A stretch of 64,000 nucleotides of DNA from Euglena gracilis (taxonomy: Eukaryota > Euglenida > Euglenophyceae > Euglenales): positions 2,418,001 to 2,482,000 of the forward strand of contig CP154954.1 in assembly GCA_039621445.1 (NCBI GenBank), in the 5' to 3' direction. Shown piece by piece: positions 20,014 to 31,707 of the stretch (its first letter is position 1; each line of letters opens with the position of its first letter). A program made the position numbers and the translations under genes. The notes beneath the pieces are model-generated. The model had not been told where the DNA came from, ran no database searches, and worked only from the letters and a program-made list of their open reading frames with translations.

Positions 20014-20136
20014 GCCATCACGGCTGTCCCCCCGAAGGACCAGGGCGGTGGCAAAGGCCGGAGGCGTAGGTTGGGGTTTCCTCTAGCAACTGTTCATCGT
20101 GTCCATGCATTTTGTGTACACTCCATTTCTTTTTAA
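20014..20136 (+). CDS. Exon-like island g (A1), unidentified, with strong acceptor
   Basis: A T-rich tract and GCCCACAG precede GCCATCACGGCTG. The frame gives AITAVPPKDQGGGKGRRRR and then a hydrophobic tail to TAA at 20134-20136 (40 codons). A G|GTTGGG donor at about 20068 is an alternative end. B1 (45940-46062) has R to L, R to G and I to V changes and no synonymous ones. Function unknown. Confidence 0.3.
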   Translation, partial: AITAVPPKDQGGGKGRRRRLGFPLATVHRVHAFCVHSISF

Positions 20137-20746
20137 TCTTGATGATAAATATGTTCTGTAAATATCCCACAGCAATGTCGTCACAAGTTGCTTGTACCTC
20201 ACTCGATTTATATTCTCTTTTTTTAATTTGCATTTTTTGAAACTTGATGAAAATTTCATTAGCAAACGACAAAGTCAGTCAAGTTGGAGTTTTTTCGGCT
20301 TTTGAAAGAAGACTCTCTTTGCTTTTTCCTTGTCTCGCCTTTCCAAAATACCCCCCCCCCCAAAAGTGGGCACCCCCCACCGGTCTTTAAAGAACTCCTG
20401 CGTTGGGGCGAGTTGCCAGCGCTGATTATGGGCATCCCCCCCAAGCCCTCTTGAGGAAATTACCTTACGGGAAAAATGAACGGGTGCGAACCCAACAAAG
20501 GTTGCTTGTCGGGGCGAAGCAGGGCCACTTTGCTCCAGGGTGCTTTTTTTTTCAATCGCCAACTTTCTTTCCTTTCTGTTCCCCGGCGACCTGCCTGACG
20601 GATTTTCAAAAATTTCACTTTCATCGCAGCAGGAAAGGAAGCTGCCATCGCCCATAAAGCATCTGAATTTTTGGGTATAGGGAGGGCAATGGCGAAGCGA
20701 AGACGCCATCCCTAAGAAAAGCAACCGCTCGGCCGAAATGGGGGTT

Positions 20747-22019
20747 TTGTGAGCCAGCCTTTTTGTTTCGAAGATGGCCCACTCCCGCTTGGGCGGTGCC
20801 GCGGCCCCGAGAAGGCTCACCAGGGCCGTTCATGTTTCCTAGAGGGCCGGGAAGCCGAAATACAGGCTGTTTTTTTTTGGAACCGCCGCGAACGAAAACG
20901 CCCTCCCGGACCGGACCGTCCCAGGCGCCACGCGGCTCACAAGTCCGACACATTCAATGCCGGGCGAGCAGTGTGGATCCGCACCCACTAGCACTTAGGG
21001 CTTTCGGGGGCCAACCTGGGGGGGAAATGTGGGGGATGGAGGGCCGGTACCCCAGCTAGACGAACAGGTCAGAGGGCAGTGCTGAAGGAAGGGACAAGGC
21101 GGGGGGGATCTACAAAACATACCATGATGATGGCCCAGAACGTAAAAACACAAATTACCATGGTGGATCGTAATAGTTCACTGGATATGCGACAACATCT
21201 TAAAACAATTTATTTCCATTTTCGTGTGTATTTCATTGAAAATTTGGTTCGTCTAACCTCCCTCCGCCGATTCCCCATTACGCAGCAGAAATTTGCATTG
21301 TCTCATCTTCAACCAAAATCGACATGCAGGTTGTTCTTTCTCAAAAACATGTTTGCCTCAGCCATAGGGCTTTTTCCACAAATAAACTCTCACACAGAAA
21401 CCCATTGCTTGAATTTTTTTAATCTTATAAAATGTACATACAGCCTGTCACTCCCACCAATTGACTTGCCTTGATTATACTCTCTCTTTTTAATTTTTGA
21501 AAAATCAATTCTCCAGCAAACGAAAAAAAACTTTTTTTTCGGCCTTTTCCAAAAAGGAGACTTCATTTTTGTCGGCAGCCTCCAAGTAAAATAGATCCCC
21601 CGCACCAAATCTGACTTATGTTACAGGGAAAAACCTGAAAAACCCTTAGGGCCAGCGAAATGACCGAACAAAAGGTTTTTTTTTTTGAAATTTGCACGCC
21701 CAACCCAACTTTCCTCTCTGGATTAACAGCCTACCCGATCCCCGTCACCACCCAGGAAAAAATCTGCCATCCTCAAGCATACTTAGCACCAATAGGGCAA
21801 ATAAGCGTAATATTCGAAGAGAAATACCATTCCTCATGAACCAAAATGGTTTCGAGCCAGCCTTGAACCAAGATGGCCCACGGGCGGTGCCGCATCCCGA
21901 GAAGGCTCACCAGGGCCCCCCTAGACCAAGCCGAAATACAGGCTTTTTTTTTTGGAACCGCCCGAACGCCTGCCACCGAACCCCCTCCCCGGACCCCGGC
22001 TCCTCCGGACACATTCAAA
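20747..22019. repeat. Diverged direct repeats ~1.1 kb apart, present only in A1
   Basis: 20747-20957 and 21853-22019 share GAGCCAGCC, GCGGTGCCGC, GAGAAGGCTCACCAGGGCC, CCGAAATACAGGCT, TTTGGAACCGCC and CACATTCAA(T/A)GCC in the same order. 20215-20320 and 21470-21550 are also related (TTTTTAATTTG, AGCAAACGA, TTTTTTCGGC). A2 and B1 have only the first set, continuing to the 3' flank via a different joint. A1 therefore either keeps an old tandem duplication lost elsewhere or gained it. Confidence 0.7.
21060..21700. other. A1-specific AT-rich segment, no gene identified
   Basis: A 131-codon plus frame (21079-21474) is open here but is low in coding-like features. A GTCGGCAGCCTCCAAGTAAA tip motif related to the fold-back at 11166 lies at 21574. 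This segment has no counterpart in A2, B1 or A3. Confidence 0.4.
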
Positions 22020-22228
22020 GCCAACCACTCACTTTCTCCGAGAGGCAAATTCACCAACTAACCCCAAAAACCCCCTGTGGTGTAATTTTTGGACTCCCGC
22101 CCCCCCCCTGCTCAAACCTGTCGATTAACCGACCTTGGGTGTTCTCTCATTGGAAGGAGGAGGACAAAAAAGTGGTGGATCTCCAGCACTCAAAAACTCA
22201 AGTTTCTTTGTGAGTTGGCAGGCCGGAA

Positions 22229-23230
22229 AACACACCCCACATAGGTTTTTGGGGGTGCTGAGTTCAAAAAAGTGGGTCATTTTGACTCACTTTTTGTTTT
22301 GAGAAACTCGATTTTTTCCAAATGCGACACATCTCGGCGATTTGCGCCCGAAAATTTGAGGGGAAAACCAGGAAAAACGTCCAGAAAATCACATTTAGGT
22401 GTGAGCTGAAAATCCGCTGGGGAAAAGTGGAGGCCACTCTCCATTTTCTGGGTCGCAAAACTCAGAAAAAGTGTCAAAAAAACGTGGTTGCGTGAATTTT
22501 GCTGCGCTTTTGGGGGAAAGTGCACAAATATACTTTGTAGAAAGAGTCGCCGTTAAAAAAATAATAAAAAGTGACTTTGCCAACTGAAAATTTCTGGGTT
22601 GCCCAACAGTTGGCACGTCAAAGTGCACCAAACACAGGTTTCTTAGGGTGCTGAATTTAAAAAAAGTGGGTCATTTCACTTAATTTTTCGTTTTGAGAAA
22701 TTTGATTTTCCCCAATTGAGGGACATCTTGGCAATTGTGGCCACGAATTTTGATGGAAAAGTGTGGAAAACCGTTGGAAAATAGCTGGTGCACCGTTGGT
22801 TGAAAAAGTTTGGAGGAAATTTGTGGACAACCCCCCGTTTTTTGGGTCGGCGAACTCAGAAAAGCTGTCAGAAAACAGTGGTTGCCGACTTTTCCTGGAG
22901 CATTGTGCAAAAATTGCACAATTTTCTGGGGGAACGTTTTCAAATTTTGTACAAAATTGAGCACCAAACCTGGGGTTTTAAAGGTTCTGAAGGCAAAAAT
23001 TTGGGTATTTGTGCTAAATTGTTTGTTCTGAAACATGCTTTCTCCAAAAATCATGCTTTCGCCAAAATGAGGAACGTCATCCCTGAAAACACACACAAAA
23101 AAAAAGAGGACGATAACCACTGCGTCAGGGTTGCTGAAAAATATGGAAATTCCACGACCATTTTTTCGGTCTCTGAACCTAAAACGATTGCCAGAAGATG
23201 TGGTTTTACAATTTCGCTGGTGAATTTTCC
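22229..23230 (+). repeat. Three diverged tandem units of ~320-390 bp (A1)
   Basis: Units begin near 22229, 22625 and 22960, each with an ACCAAAC/ACACC(C)CA..AGG(T/G)TTT start, GGTGCTGA.TT, AAAAAGTGGGTCATTT (first two), TTTTGAGAAA.T.GATTTT, and a centre with CGGCGAACTCAGAAAAGCTGT-type words. They are well diverged from one another but nearly identical between array copies, so they are older than the 16.6-kb duplication. Equivalents: 37606-38605 and 47110-48115. The minus and plus frames of 80-188 codons here are by-products. Confidence 0.7.
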
Positions 23231-23433
23231 GTCAAGTTTACTGACGTTTTTTTTTTTGAAAACAATATCTGCTTGTGGCACGAAGTATGCAAAGAAAAAC
23301 AAGAGTGAACACAATGTGATTGTGCAATTATTTCAACGACTGACCGCACTTTAACTTCGCATTCACCTGGAGAAATCTCGAAACAGAAAGCCTTCCAAAT
23401 GATAATTTCACCAATTTCAGACCCCCAGGGGTG

Positions 23434-23479
23434 AATCCTTCCGAGTCTTGGTCCCCAAGGACCAAGACTCAGAAGGATT
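23434..23479. repeat. 46-bp hairpin, orientation 1 (A1)
   Basis: AATCCTTCCGAGTCTTGG...CCAAGACTCAGAAGGATT: 21-bp arms with one C/A mismatch and a CCAA centre. Confidence 0.9.
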
Positions 23480-23865
23480 AGCCCACACGTCTGATTTTTA
23501 GTGAGCAATGAAAGAGCAAACAAAGGACGTTGCAGTGGAGGAACATACACATCATGATCCTGACAAAATTCTCTATCCATCAAGCCAACTTTCAGATCAC
23601 GCATCCCTTTGGATCAGGACTTTTGGTGGTGTGGTGTGGGTGGCCGGAGCGCACGCACACCCAAAGTAGCGGAAATCTCCGCTACGGTCTGACGTCATCT
23701 TTTGTGCGTTTCATTCCTCAGGCTCCCCTGTTTGCATGTGGCCGATCCACCGCCCCCCCCCCCCCCCGGGGGGGTAAAGTGACTGACCAGTTTTTTTCGG
23801 AAAAAGTGACTGACTCGTTTTTTCAGAGTGGAAAGTGACCTCCCCCTCCCCCCCGGGTCGCTAAG

Positions 23866-24000
23866 CAATGGCATGGTCCCGGCTGACCGTCGCGATGGAG
23901 ATGACACAAGCGCTGTGCGGCGTGTCGTACTGGCGGGCGGTGCTGCCCCCGGAGGGGGACCAGGGATTTCTTGGAGTTTGAACCCACGGGGGAGGGCACT
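23866..24000 (+). other. Open island of the terminal block (A1), unidentified
   Basis: After GTCGCTAAG the frame reads AWSRLTVAMEMTQALCGV, then SYWRAVLPPEGDQGFLGV. At 58768 the same frame reads MEMTQELYGVLYWRAVLPPE: all three differences are non-synonymous. In A2 and B1 only the 3' half (from GCTGTGCGGCGTG) is present, joined to island i. Confidence 0.22.
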
Positions 24001-24343
24001 CTACCCTGGGGGTCCAGTGGGGGGTTTTCCTCCATTTTTGGCGCGAAAAGCCAGAAATTTTTTTGAGCCGACCCAAAATTGACCCCCGAAATCGGGTCCC
24101 TCGGACCACTCTCCAGGGGGGGGGGGACTCTAGGTGGGTGGGTGGGTGGGGGGCAGGGGTTTTTTTTTAGCCTTGGACCCCCGCCTGTGGGGTCCCAGAG
24201 GGGGGTGGGATACATTTTTTGAAAAGGGTGCTATTTTTTGGCATTTTTCGCGATTTTTTTGGGTTGTGGGTTGGGTCCCGGGACCCCCCCCAGGCCAGGG
24301 GGTGGGGGGGGACCCCCCTCCTCCCAGTCTGAAAAACCCCTAG

Positions 24344-24440
24344 TGGGGGATTTCCGGTGTTTCAAAAAAAAATCCCTGGCGGGGACTACCCGGTGTTCGG
24401 CCACGACTTTGCCCCGGCTCTGCCCCACGACTGCGGCCAG
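24344..24440 (+). CDS. Exon-like island f (A1/A2 joint), unidentified
   Basis: Lies between CCCCTAG and a CAG|GTCCCC donor. One frame reads FQKKIPGGDYPVFGHDFAPA and LPHDCGQ. The copy at 59241-59337 is identical over this span although flanks differ. No family recognised. Confidence 0.3.
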
Positions 24441-26864
24441 GTCCCCCGTTTTGCTGCCACCTCGGCCCATCCCCCTCCCGCCGCATGCCTTTTGACAGCC
24501 ACGGGCTTGAATCGGCTGGCAGCCTTTTGTCAGTCAAAATGTGGGCGTGTTCCCCGCCGGGGCTCCTGCCTCGCCCCCGTGTTGGCGTACTGTGGACGGC
24601 CCTGGCTGTCTGTTGGGGGGCCGCATTTGTTTGTGGTGTTCGGATCTGTTCTGTGGCCATTTCCGTTTTTTCGCTTTTGGTTTGGTTGCTCAATCCCCCC
24701 CGGCTGGTTTTTTTGATTTTTTTTTCAAAAATAAATAATTGCGTTTTTTTCTTCCGAAAAGCAGCAAAGAAACTCCAAAAAGCAAAAGGGAAAAATAGCC
24801 AGGGGCCCGGCAACGTGATTGCCGCCGATGGCCGTTTTTCCCCCTGCGTTTTCTTTCACATTTGGAGTCAATTTTTTATGGATCAAACCTCTGGTTGGTG
24901 TGTATCGACAGAAAAGATTATGTATCGGTGTGCTCGGGGGGCTCGACCATAGCTAGTCCAACTTTTGTTTATTTGGATTATCTGCAGTCGAGTGGAATTT
25001 CTAGTGGACCCTCTGTGGGGAGGGGGTCCACTAGCAGGGCTGGCTGGTGGTAATTTTTTTTCCTGGTGACTGACGCAAAGCACCAGAATCAGAGTTTTTT
25101 GACCCCCCAAACACCATTTTCAGCCACTTTCGGGATTTTTCGGGACAAAATCAGCCAAAAACAAATTAAAAAACACCATGGCGCGCAGTGCCAGAGTTTG
25201 GGGGGGGGGGGGCTGAACCCCCCCCAGGGAGGGGGTCTAGATGGTGGCTTTTTCCCAGTGACTTGCTAATAAGGCTAATAGTCTAGCTGGCCAGTAACAT
25301 TTCTGGCAAACCCCCCTGTGGGATATAAGTTGGGGTTTTAAATCAAGGAGTTGTTGGTCAAAACACGACCCACCCAAGAATGACCCCAACACCCCCAAAA
25401 TGGCAGTTTTTGGCAAAATCTGTTTAAAGAATAACGGCTTTTCAATGATGGGCAGTCACATGGAAATTGCAAAAAAAATCAGTTTTGGGGATTTGCGGCC
25501 GAAAAAAAAAAACGTCCAGATGTCTTTCAATTTTCTTCCAAGTCATAAGTCAGGGTTTGCCAGATCTTAACCCGGAGAGTTTATTTGTGGGAGGCTTGTG
25601 GACCTCAAAGTATATCCCACCCCCCACCCCTGGGGAGCTCGGCCGGACCCACCCTTCCCCCCCCCCCCCGGGTCCAAGACAAAAAAAAACCCTGTGCAGG
25701 TCACAGGTAGTTTTTTTCCCACTACCTGACCCTGCTGGTGGACCACTGGGGGGATTCACCGGTAGGATTTCCACTGGCCAGATTTTGAACTGGCCGTAGT
25801 CGAGCGAGCCCCCCCCCCCCCCTCAGGGGCACTGTGAACCCTGAAAACAGAAACCTGACCTCGACGGGGAGGTTGGCCCCAGATCCCCCGGGGGCCTTCC
25901 GAGGTAAACAGAAACCTGGCCCTGGCTCGTTCTTTTTTGCCCAGGGGGAAAGCGTTGAAGGGCCAGGTAAGGCTTGTTTGGGCTGGGAAGAACAAGGCCG
26001 AGCGTAGATATGTAAAACCCGGCGTTTTCCGGGGTTCATTTAATCAGTGTGTATTTCCCCCAAGTTTCTTCACGAAACTGTTTTTTTACTCGGACAGTAT
26101 GTGCTTGGCTTGTCGGGTCTGTTGGTGTACAGGGGCAACAAAAAAGGGTGATGAAAGGTGGCAGGCTTGACCAATTTTCTCCCTTTGTTGTTGTTGTTGT
26201 TGCACCCCCCCCCCCCCGAGAGCAAAAAATCCATCACCGTCCAGGTGCCGTTTGGCGGCTGGACTGGACAGGAAACCAAACTCGTCAATGGACCGAAAGG
26301 GAAAAAATGGCTGGAAACAGGCTTCTGCGTAAGAACCCTGGGTTTTTGGGTCCCCCAGGACCCCCCCCCCGAGGGGCCCCGCAGGGGGTGGGTGGATAGG
26401 TGGGGGGACCCCCCTTCCCCCGGTCTAAAAAAAAACTGTGGACCAGCACAAAGCATGGAACATTTTTTGTCCCCCCAAAACTGTCCAAAAATGCTTGTTT
26501 TTGTCCATTTTTTGATACAATTTTTTGCAACAAAACCAAAGAAGAGTCAAACAAAACCAACAAAACAAAAAAACCATGGAAACCCTCATTTCCACCTAGG
26601 CACGCAACGCCGGAGGAAAAAAATTTCCAGTCGGGGGGATCCCTGGACCATGGATTCACTGACCACCTGTGTGACACCTGTGCGGGTGGGTGGGGTTTTA
26701 AGAGTGGGTGGGTGGGTTGAGGTCCCAGGACCCTCCCCCCCCAGGGGGTGGGGTTCGCCTTGGGTCAGGTTTTTGCCTGGCCAAAGGCCGGGCTGGAAAA
26801 AATTTCCCCGTTTTCAGCCGATTTTGCGGGTTTTTGAGTGGGTGGGTGAGTGGGTGGTTGACCC

Positions 26865-26881
26865 GGGGGGGGGGGGGGGGG
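26865..26881. repeat. Poly-G tract (17 G)
   Basis: In A1 the corresponding stretch (10239-10253) is a 15-bp G-tract in a different local context, so both the tract and its surroundings changed. Confidence 0.9.
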
Positions 26882-27356
26882 TGGGGGTGAGTTGGTTTTT
26901 GAAAGAAAAGTGGGTGGGTGGGTTTGGGCCCCGAAAAAAAGTGCCCCCGGGGGTTATTAAGTGAATCTATGCCCCAGACACCCCCGGGGGGTCTAGCCAA
27001 TGGCTTTTTTCCAGCGTCTGCAATATGGCTAGCCAGCGGACTCCCCCCCCCAGGCCCTTCAGCAAAAACCTGGTCCGCGCCGAAAGAATTCTTTGCGAAA
27101 CGCCCTTAGACAGCTCGATTTGGGGGGGGTCCTGAACTCGGGCTGGGTGCGTGGGGGAACTCCATCTCAAAAAGACGCCTTGTCAGGGGTTGGCCAGCTT
27201 ACATTTGTGTCAAAAATCATTATTCCCCATAATTGGCAGTTTCTTGGAACTATTGCAGTTTCCATTTTTTCGGCACCCCATCCATATCTGCAACGCATAT
27301 AAAAAGAGTTTGCCGATACTCACTGGGCAGCCTCCAACTAAAGGGCCCCGCCCGGT

Positions 27357-27580
27357 GGGGGGAGCGGATAGTTGGATCAGGGGGGCGGCAAAAATTTTTT
27401 GCGTTATTGAAGGAATAGGGTTAGGGTTCAGAGTTAGGGTTAGGGTTAGGCCTAATTTATGGATTGGGGTTAGGTGCACAAGTTAGGCCTGAAATCAGGC
27501 CGCAGTTGCGCACCCAACCCTATTCCTTTAATAACGCAAAAAAAAATTGCCGCCCCCTGATCCAACTATCCGCCCCCCCC
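27357..27580. mobile_element. Inverted-repeat (MITE-like) element carrying TTAGGG repeats, complete copy in A2
   Basis: Terminal inverted repeats of about 65 bp (27357-27422 and 27516-27580), including GCGGATAGTTGGATCAGG and GCGTTATTGAAGGAATAGGG with their complements. The core has TTAGGG repeats at 27415-27474. The right arm is immediately followed by a third, inverted copy of the outer arm (27581-27617), so the right end is itself a palindrome centred on C8/G8. Non-autonomous; no coding capacity. Absent from A3, where the region is deleted. Confidence 0.65.
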
Positions 27581-27621
27581 GGGGGGGGCGGATAGTTGAA
27601 TCAGGGGGCGGCAAAGTTTTT

Positions 27622-27855
27622 TTGAGCTGGGGGTCGTTAAGGAACAACTTGTCAACAGATCAAGACATATTCTTTGCAGCATTTTTTTTTGTGTATTAGT
27701 GAGTGGCAGCCTCCAGCTAAAGGGGATTATCCACCCCCGGGGGGCCGGCCTTTAGCTGGAGGCTGCCACTCACTCATACACACACACACACACAAATGCT
27801 GCAAAGAATATGTCTTGATCTGTTGACAAGTTGTTTCTTAACGACCCCCAGCTCA
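27622..27855. repeat. Long fold-back hairpin, A2, arms nearly perfect
   Basis: Same structure as 11091-11315, but over the first ~55 bp the arms differ by a single base. The GGCAGCCTCCA tip sequence also occurs singly at 10703, 27327 and, as a variant, 21574, suggesting it is the end of a small dispersed element. Confidence 0.85.
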
Positions 27856-29019
27856 ACGACTGAAAGACTTGGGCTGGCTGGGCTCCCCCTTCCGCCTTTC
27901 AGGCCCTTCTTGCCTGTGCCTTGAAGGGTGGGCAAGAAGTGTATGAAAAGTTTGTTTGGTCTCAGGGAGAAATCTGCTCGCAGTTTTTTTGAAAGCATTT
28001 CGCAGCAGAAATCCAAAAGAAAACACCCAAAACGGCCAACCCCCACATTTTCTTTGCAAGAGATAGCAAAAATTTGTGTTTGTTTCTTTATAAACGATTC
28101 GAGCAATGGCCGGAACTCATTGCGCCTTCATTTTCAAGTTCACAACTGCAAGCAGGGGAGGGTAATCGTTGGAAAGATTTAGAAAATTGTGGGAAATTGC
28201 GGAAATTGTCGGGAGAAACCTGTATTCACGTGTATCTTGGATGCACACTGGGCCGATATCGATACACAAACAAACACACATGCACGCACACGCACACAAA
28301 CACACACATGCAAAAGCCCTGGATTGCAAAGGTCGTGATTTTCTGCAAAGCACAAACATCCAAAATTATGCGACTGGGTGGTTTTGGAAGGTTGGGAGTG
28401 ACGTCCCCCTCCCTCAGTGGTCGGTAATAAATTGCACCATCATGGGCCCCCTGCACCATTCCGTCGTTTGCTTTGGGCAAATGGCCCGAGGTCCGGCTGG
28501 TGCCATTCAGCCCAGGGTCCGGCAACCAGGCAGGTGGCACAGCAAGAGAGCTAGAAGCACCTGTGAAGGCAACAGACACAGGCATCACACACACACACAC
28601 ACACACACACACCTGTGAAATGACTGGGTGACCGGTGTGACTGGGCGCGAACTGCGTCTGAACTCCCCCACTTTAACCCCTCCTCATAAACCCCCAAACC
28701 TTAAACCTTGACTTATTATAACCCCCCGGGAAAAAATGAAAGCCGCGGGGGACGATTTTTTCGGCCGCAAACCACCAAAAACTAATTTCTTCGGCAATTT
28801 TTTGAGACTGACCATCATCAAACATGCCATTTTTAACCAAATTTGCGGAAAATTCGCCAATTCGCCAATTGGGGTCGTTTTGGAGGGTCACCAACAATTC
28901 TTCGACTCCCCCAAACCCCCCATTTACAAACTCCCCCTAGGCCGACCAACCAAACCAGACCTTGTAAACCCCAGGGGGTTTACAAGTGGGGGGGTTAGGA
29001 TTCTGCATGACCATCACAG

Positions 29020-29302
29020 GTGCTCGAGACATCCCGCACTGCACGCCGCGTTAAACCCCGGGAAGAGGCACAGCCAACCACCTTCGCACATGTGCGGCCG
29101 TTGCGCGGTTTGCATGAAGCGGGCGTCGCCCTGCCGCCATGATTTCTATGCGGCGACGGCTCACATGGCCGACGACGGCCTCTTCCTCCGGCGCCACCCA
29201 CAGCTTTTCTGGCGGGGTAACGTGGACACCCGGCCGGGCGTCCCCGACGGTCAGCAGCCCTCGATTCAGCGCGCGTGTGATTCCAAGTGTGCGACTTCTG
29301 AG
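29020..29302 (+). CDS. Exon-like island a (A2)
   Basis: Copy of the 12588-12870 island with the same acceptor, donor and open frame; I see no difference between the two over 283 nt, while the flanking noncoding DNA shows occasional changes. Confidence 0.45.
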
Positions 29303-29516
29303 GTGAGTGAATTGGTCGAGTCAGTGCCTGCGGGCCATTGTAAGCGGCGAAGTCGCCGTTGGGCAATTTCGACCTGTCCGAGAGTGCTGACATCGAAGAT
29401 GTCGGTTCCTCGGCGTCGCCCGGCGCTCACGCCACAAAATTTCCACCGGGTTTCTTTTAATTCAGAAGACCGCCCCCCCCCCCCGGGTCTTTAAGAAAAA
29501 CCTCCCCCCCCACCAG

Positions 29517-29720
29517 GCTTCCCCGTACAGCGCTGGTGCAGGGGGGTGGTACTGGGTTGATGTGGGCTCTCCCCCCTCCTGGGTGGATTCGGAGCTCGGA
29601 CTTGATCCTCGGGCAATGTCCGTTTTGGTCGCTCCCCCTAGGCTGGGTCCAGGCAAGTCCCCTGGGTTCGATCTGGACCAACCCCCCACCTGCCCTCCCG
29701 GGAGGGGGGGCAAATTCTCT
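29517..29720 (+). CDS. Exon-like island e (A2), unidentified
   Basis: Second copy of the 13085 island with the same acceptor and frame. The only visible change is near its 3' end, in the length and composition of the C/G-rich tract (CTCCCGGGAGG against CTCCCCGGAGG). Confidence 0.3.
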
Positions 29721-31016
29721 TGAGATATGCCCTGTTTTGGACCACAAATTGCAGAAGGGCAAGAAATTTCTCCTATTTTTGATTTATTTTGGTCGAAGAT
29801 GAGAGCGTTTTTTTCTCATTGGTTAGCATTTATGGCCAGTTTCCCCCACAGGACTCTGTCCTGGGGGGGTCCTGGGGGGGTCCCGCAAAAATTTTGTAGC
29901 ACAAGATGGGGTTATTTTGAAGACTGGGGGTCTGGGGGGACGGTAGTAGCCCCCCCCCCCGGTAGCGGGCGCCGAAGGCCCCAGGACCTCCCCGGTGGGT
30001 GGGGTTTGTGGGTACGCCCCCCCCCCCCCCCGGTAGGTCCTGGGGGGGTCCTGGGGGGGTCCTGGGGGGGGTCCTCCACATACACAGACAAAATGAGCCA
30101 GAGGCGAACAACAGCGCCAGGCCAGAAGAAGGGATAAAAGGCACCAAAAAGCAGCCACAGTGCACACAGGGGGTCCTGGGGGGGTCCTGGGGGGAAAACT
30201 GGCCATGACTCTTGGTTAGGCAATAAAAGCTGGGTTTGAGTGACTGATTCATCAACCGAGGTCACAAAGAAGGAATCAATGCCTTGTCTTCTGGAGTTCC
30301 AGGCTCAGTTGCCTTCGACACTCATCCCCAGAAAGCACCCTCTTCGAAATCCAGGCACCTGAAATTATGATTAAATGTTAATATAATCTTCTCATGTGCA
30401 TTTTCCCCAAAACGGCCAAGCATGCCATTTTGGGCACTTGTTAGGGCAAAAAGAATGAAAAATGCAAAAAAAGTTTTCAGCTAGAACCGCCAGAAGGAGA
30501 AAACGCTTGAGTGCTGGTTACCCCCCCCCCCCAGGTCGGTCAGGGCCCCCCTTGTCCAGCCAATCAGCAACTTTTTTCCAACCAGCAGCTTTTTTCCAGC
30601 CCCGGCCCCTCCCCCCCTCGCCAACGAGTTTTATTTGTTTCAGCTGGCCCAAAGGGTGGCTGGACAGTAACAGATTTTTCGCTTTCGGGGGGGGGGGGCA
30701 AAAATGGGCCAAACCCGGGCAAAAAAATGTGTCGCAAGAGGGCAATGATATTTTGCATAATTGGCAGTTTTTTGGACGTTTTTTGCAGTTTCGATTTTTT
30801 GGTGCCTGGTTCAACCTGGTTCCGGCCCAGTTCCAGCCTGGGACCCGGGAGGGGGGGGGGGTCAGCCAGCAACCTTTTTCCAGGCCAGCCCAAGTTTTCC
30901 AGCCTCTGAGATGGACCCCCTTGATCCAAATGATGACCTAAAATGGCAACGGAGTTTGAGATTGCCAAAAATGTCTTTAAATAAAATAGGAAGTGTTTGT
31001 TGTTGCTTCATTTCAG

Positions 31017-31250
31017 GTTTTGCGCTCCTCCTTTGACCATGAATGCTTGCGGATCGGAGTTCTGTTTCAACCTTTTGGAGGAAATCGATGCGCATGGCAG
31101 TTCAACGCTGATTGGTGGAAATTCAAAACCGGATTTTTGATGGGGGAACAAATGGCCCCAAAAAATATGTTTCCGTTGTTTCCATTTCTGTCAGCCCCCA
31201 AAAGGACTAAAATGGCCAACACCGCGTTAAATGACCTGAACCCCCCCAAA
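31017..31250 (+). CDS. Exon-like island d (A2), unidentified
   Basis: Copy of the 14587 island with the same acceptor and the same frame over the Trp/Phe-rich part. Small differences lie downstream at about 31180-31195. Confidence 0.4.
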
Positions 31251-31557
31251 TAACCTGGCGGGCCCTTGCTCCTGGCGGGGGCCGAATAACCTGGCAGGGG
31301 GGAGGGGCAAAAAAAGATGGTTCCAGTAACTTGCACCCCCCTTTTAGGCAAATTCCTTTACTGCGCTGAAAAAAAGAGCCCAAATAACCTGGCGGGGGGC
31401 AGGGCCAAAAGTTGGTTCCAACAACCTGGCACCCCGTCAGGGTATTGGGGCGGGAGGGTCACAATGACCTCAAATCGCCCGAAATGATCCGCCCACACGG
31501 GGCCCAAAAGTCATCTTCGGGGTTTTAGGTTTATCTACGGCATTTGGGCCACTTTAG

Positions 31558-31707
31558 GGAGTGCCGATGCCCGTGGCCCATCCCGTGCGGCGGCAGCTGG
31601 TGGCGCAGTACGCCCGGCACCCGGACTTCGACGTGGCCGACATCTTCGTGGGCAACCACAAGCGGCCTGGCCAGTGCTGCGGGGTTCGCCTCCGCGGGGT
31701 GGGGGTG
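31558..31707 (+). CDS. Exon-like island b (A2)
   Basis: Identical to the 15127 island, same acceptor. The only nearby change is upstream (one extra G before the acceptor region). Confidence 0.45.

Larger units (their letters stand above)
7935..24558. repeat. Segmental duplication copy A1 (~16.6 kb)
   Basis: From CGGGGCTCCTGCCTCGCCC at 7935 the sequence matches 24558 onward (offset 16623) and 59455 onward. The match with A2 runs to 23738 (39113 in A2), with offsets drifting to 15375 through indels. The main ones are ~82 bp near 10720-10855, ~125 bp within 11330-11800, and ~1040 bp at 20980-22100 present only in A1. The last block, 23739-24558, is matched by 58643-59455. Differences are otherwise sparse substitutions and homopolymer-length changes. 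Confidence 0.95.

Noticed and set aside
22229-23230. CRISPR-like or satellite array
   Set aside because: Units are ~350 bp, only three, and diverged; no short direct repeats with unique spacers are seen anywhere in the window.
26158-26964. 268-codon plus frame in A2
   Set aside because: In A1 the same stretch is split among several frames by C-tract length changes; composition is low complexity.
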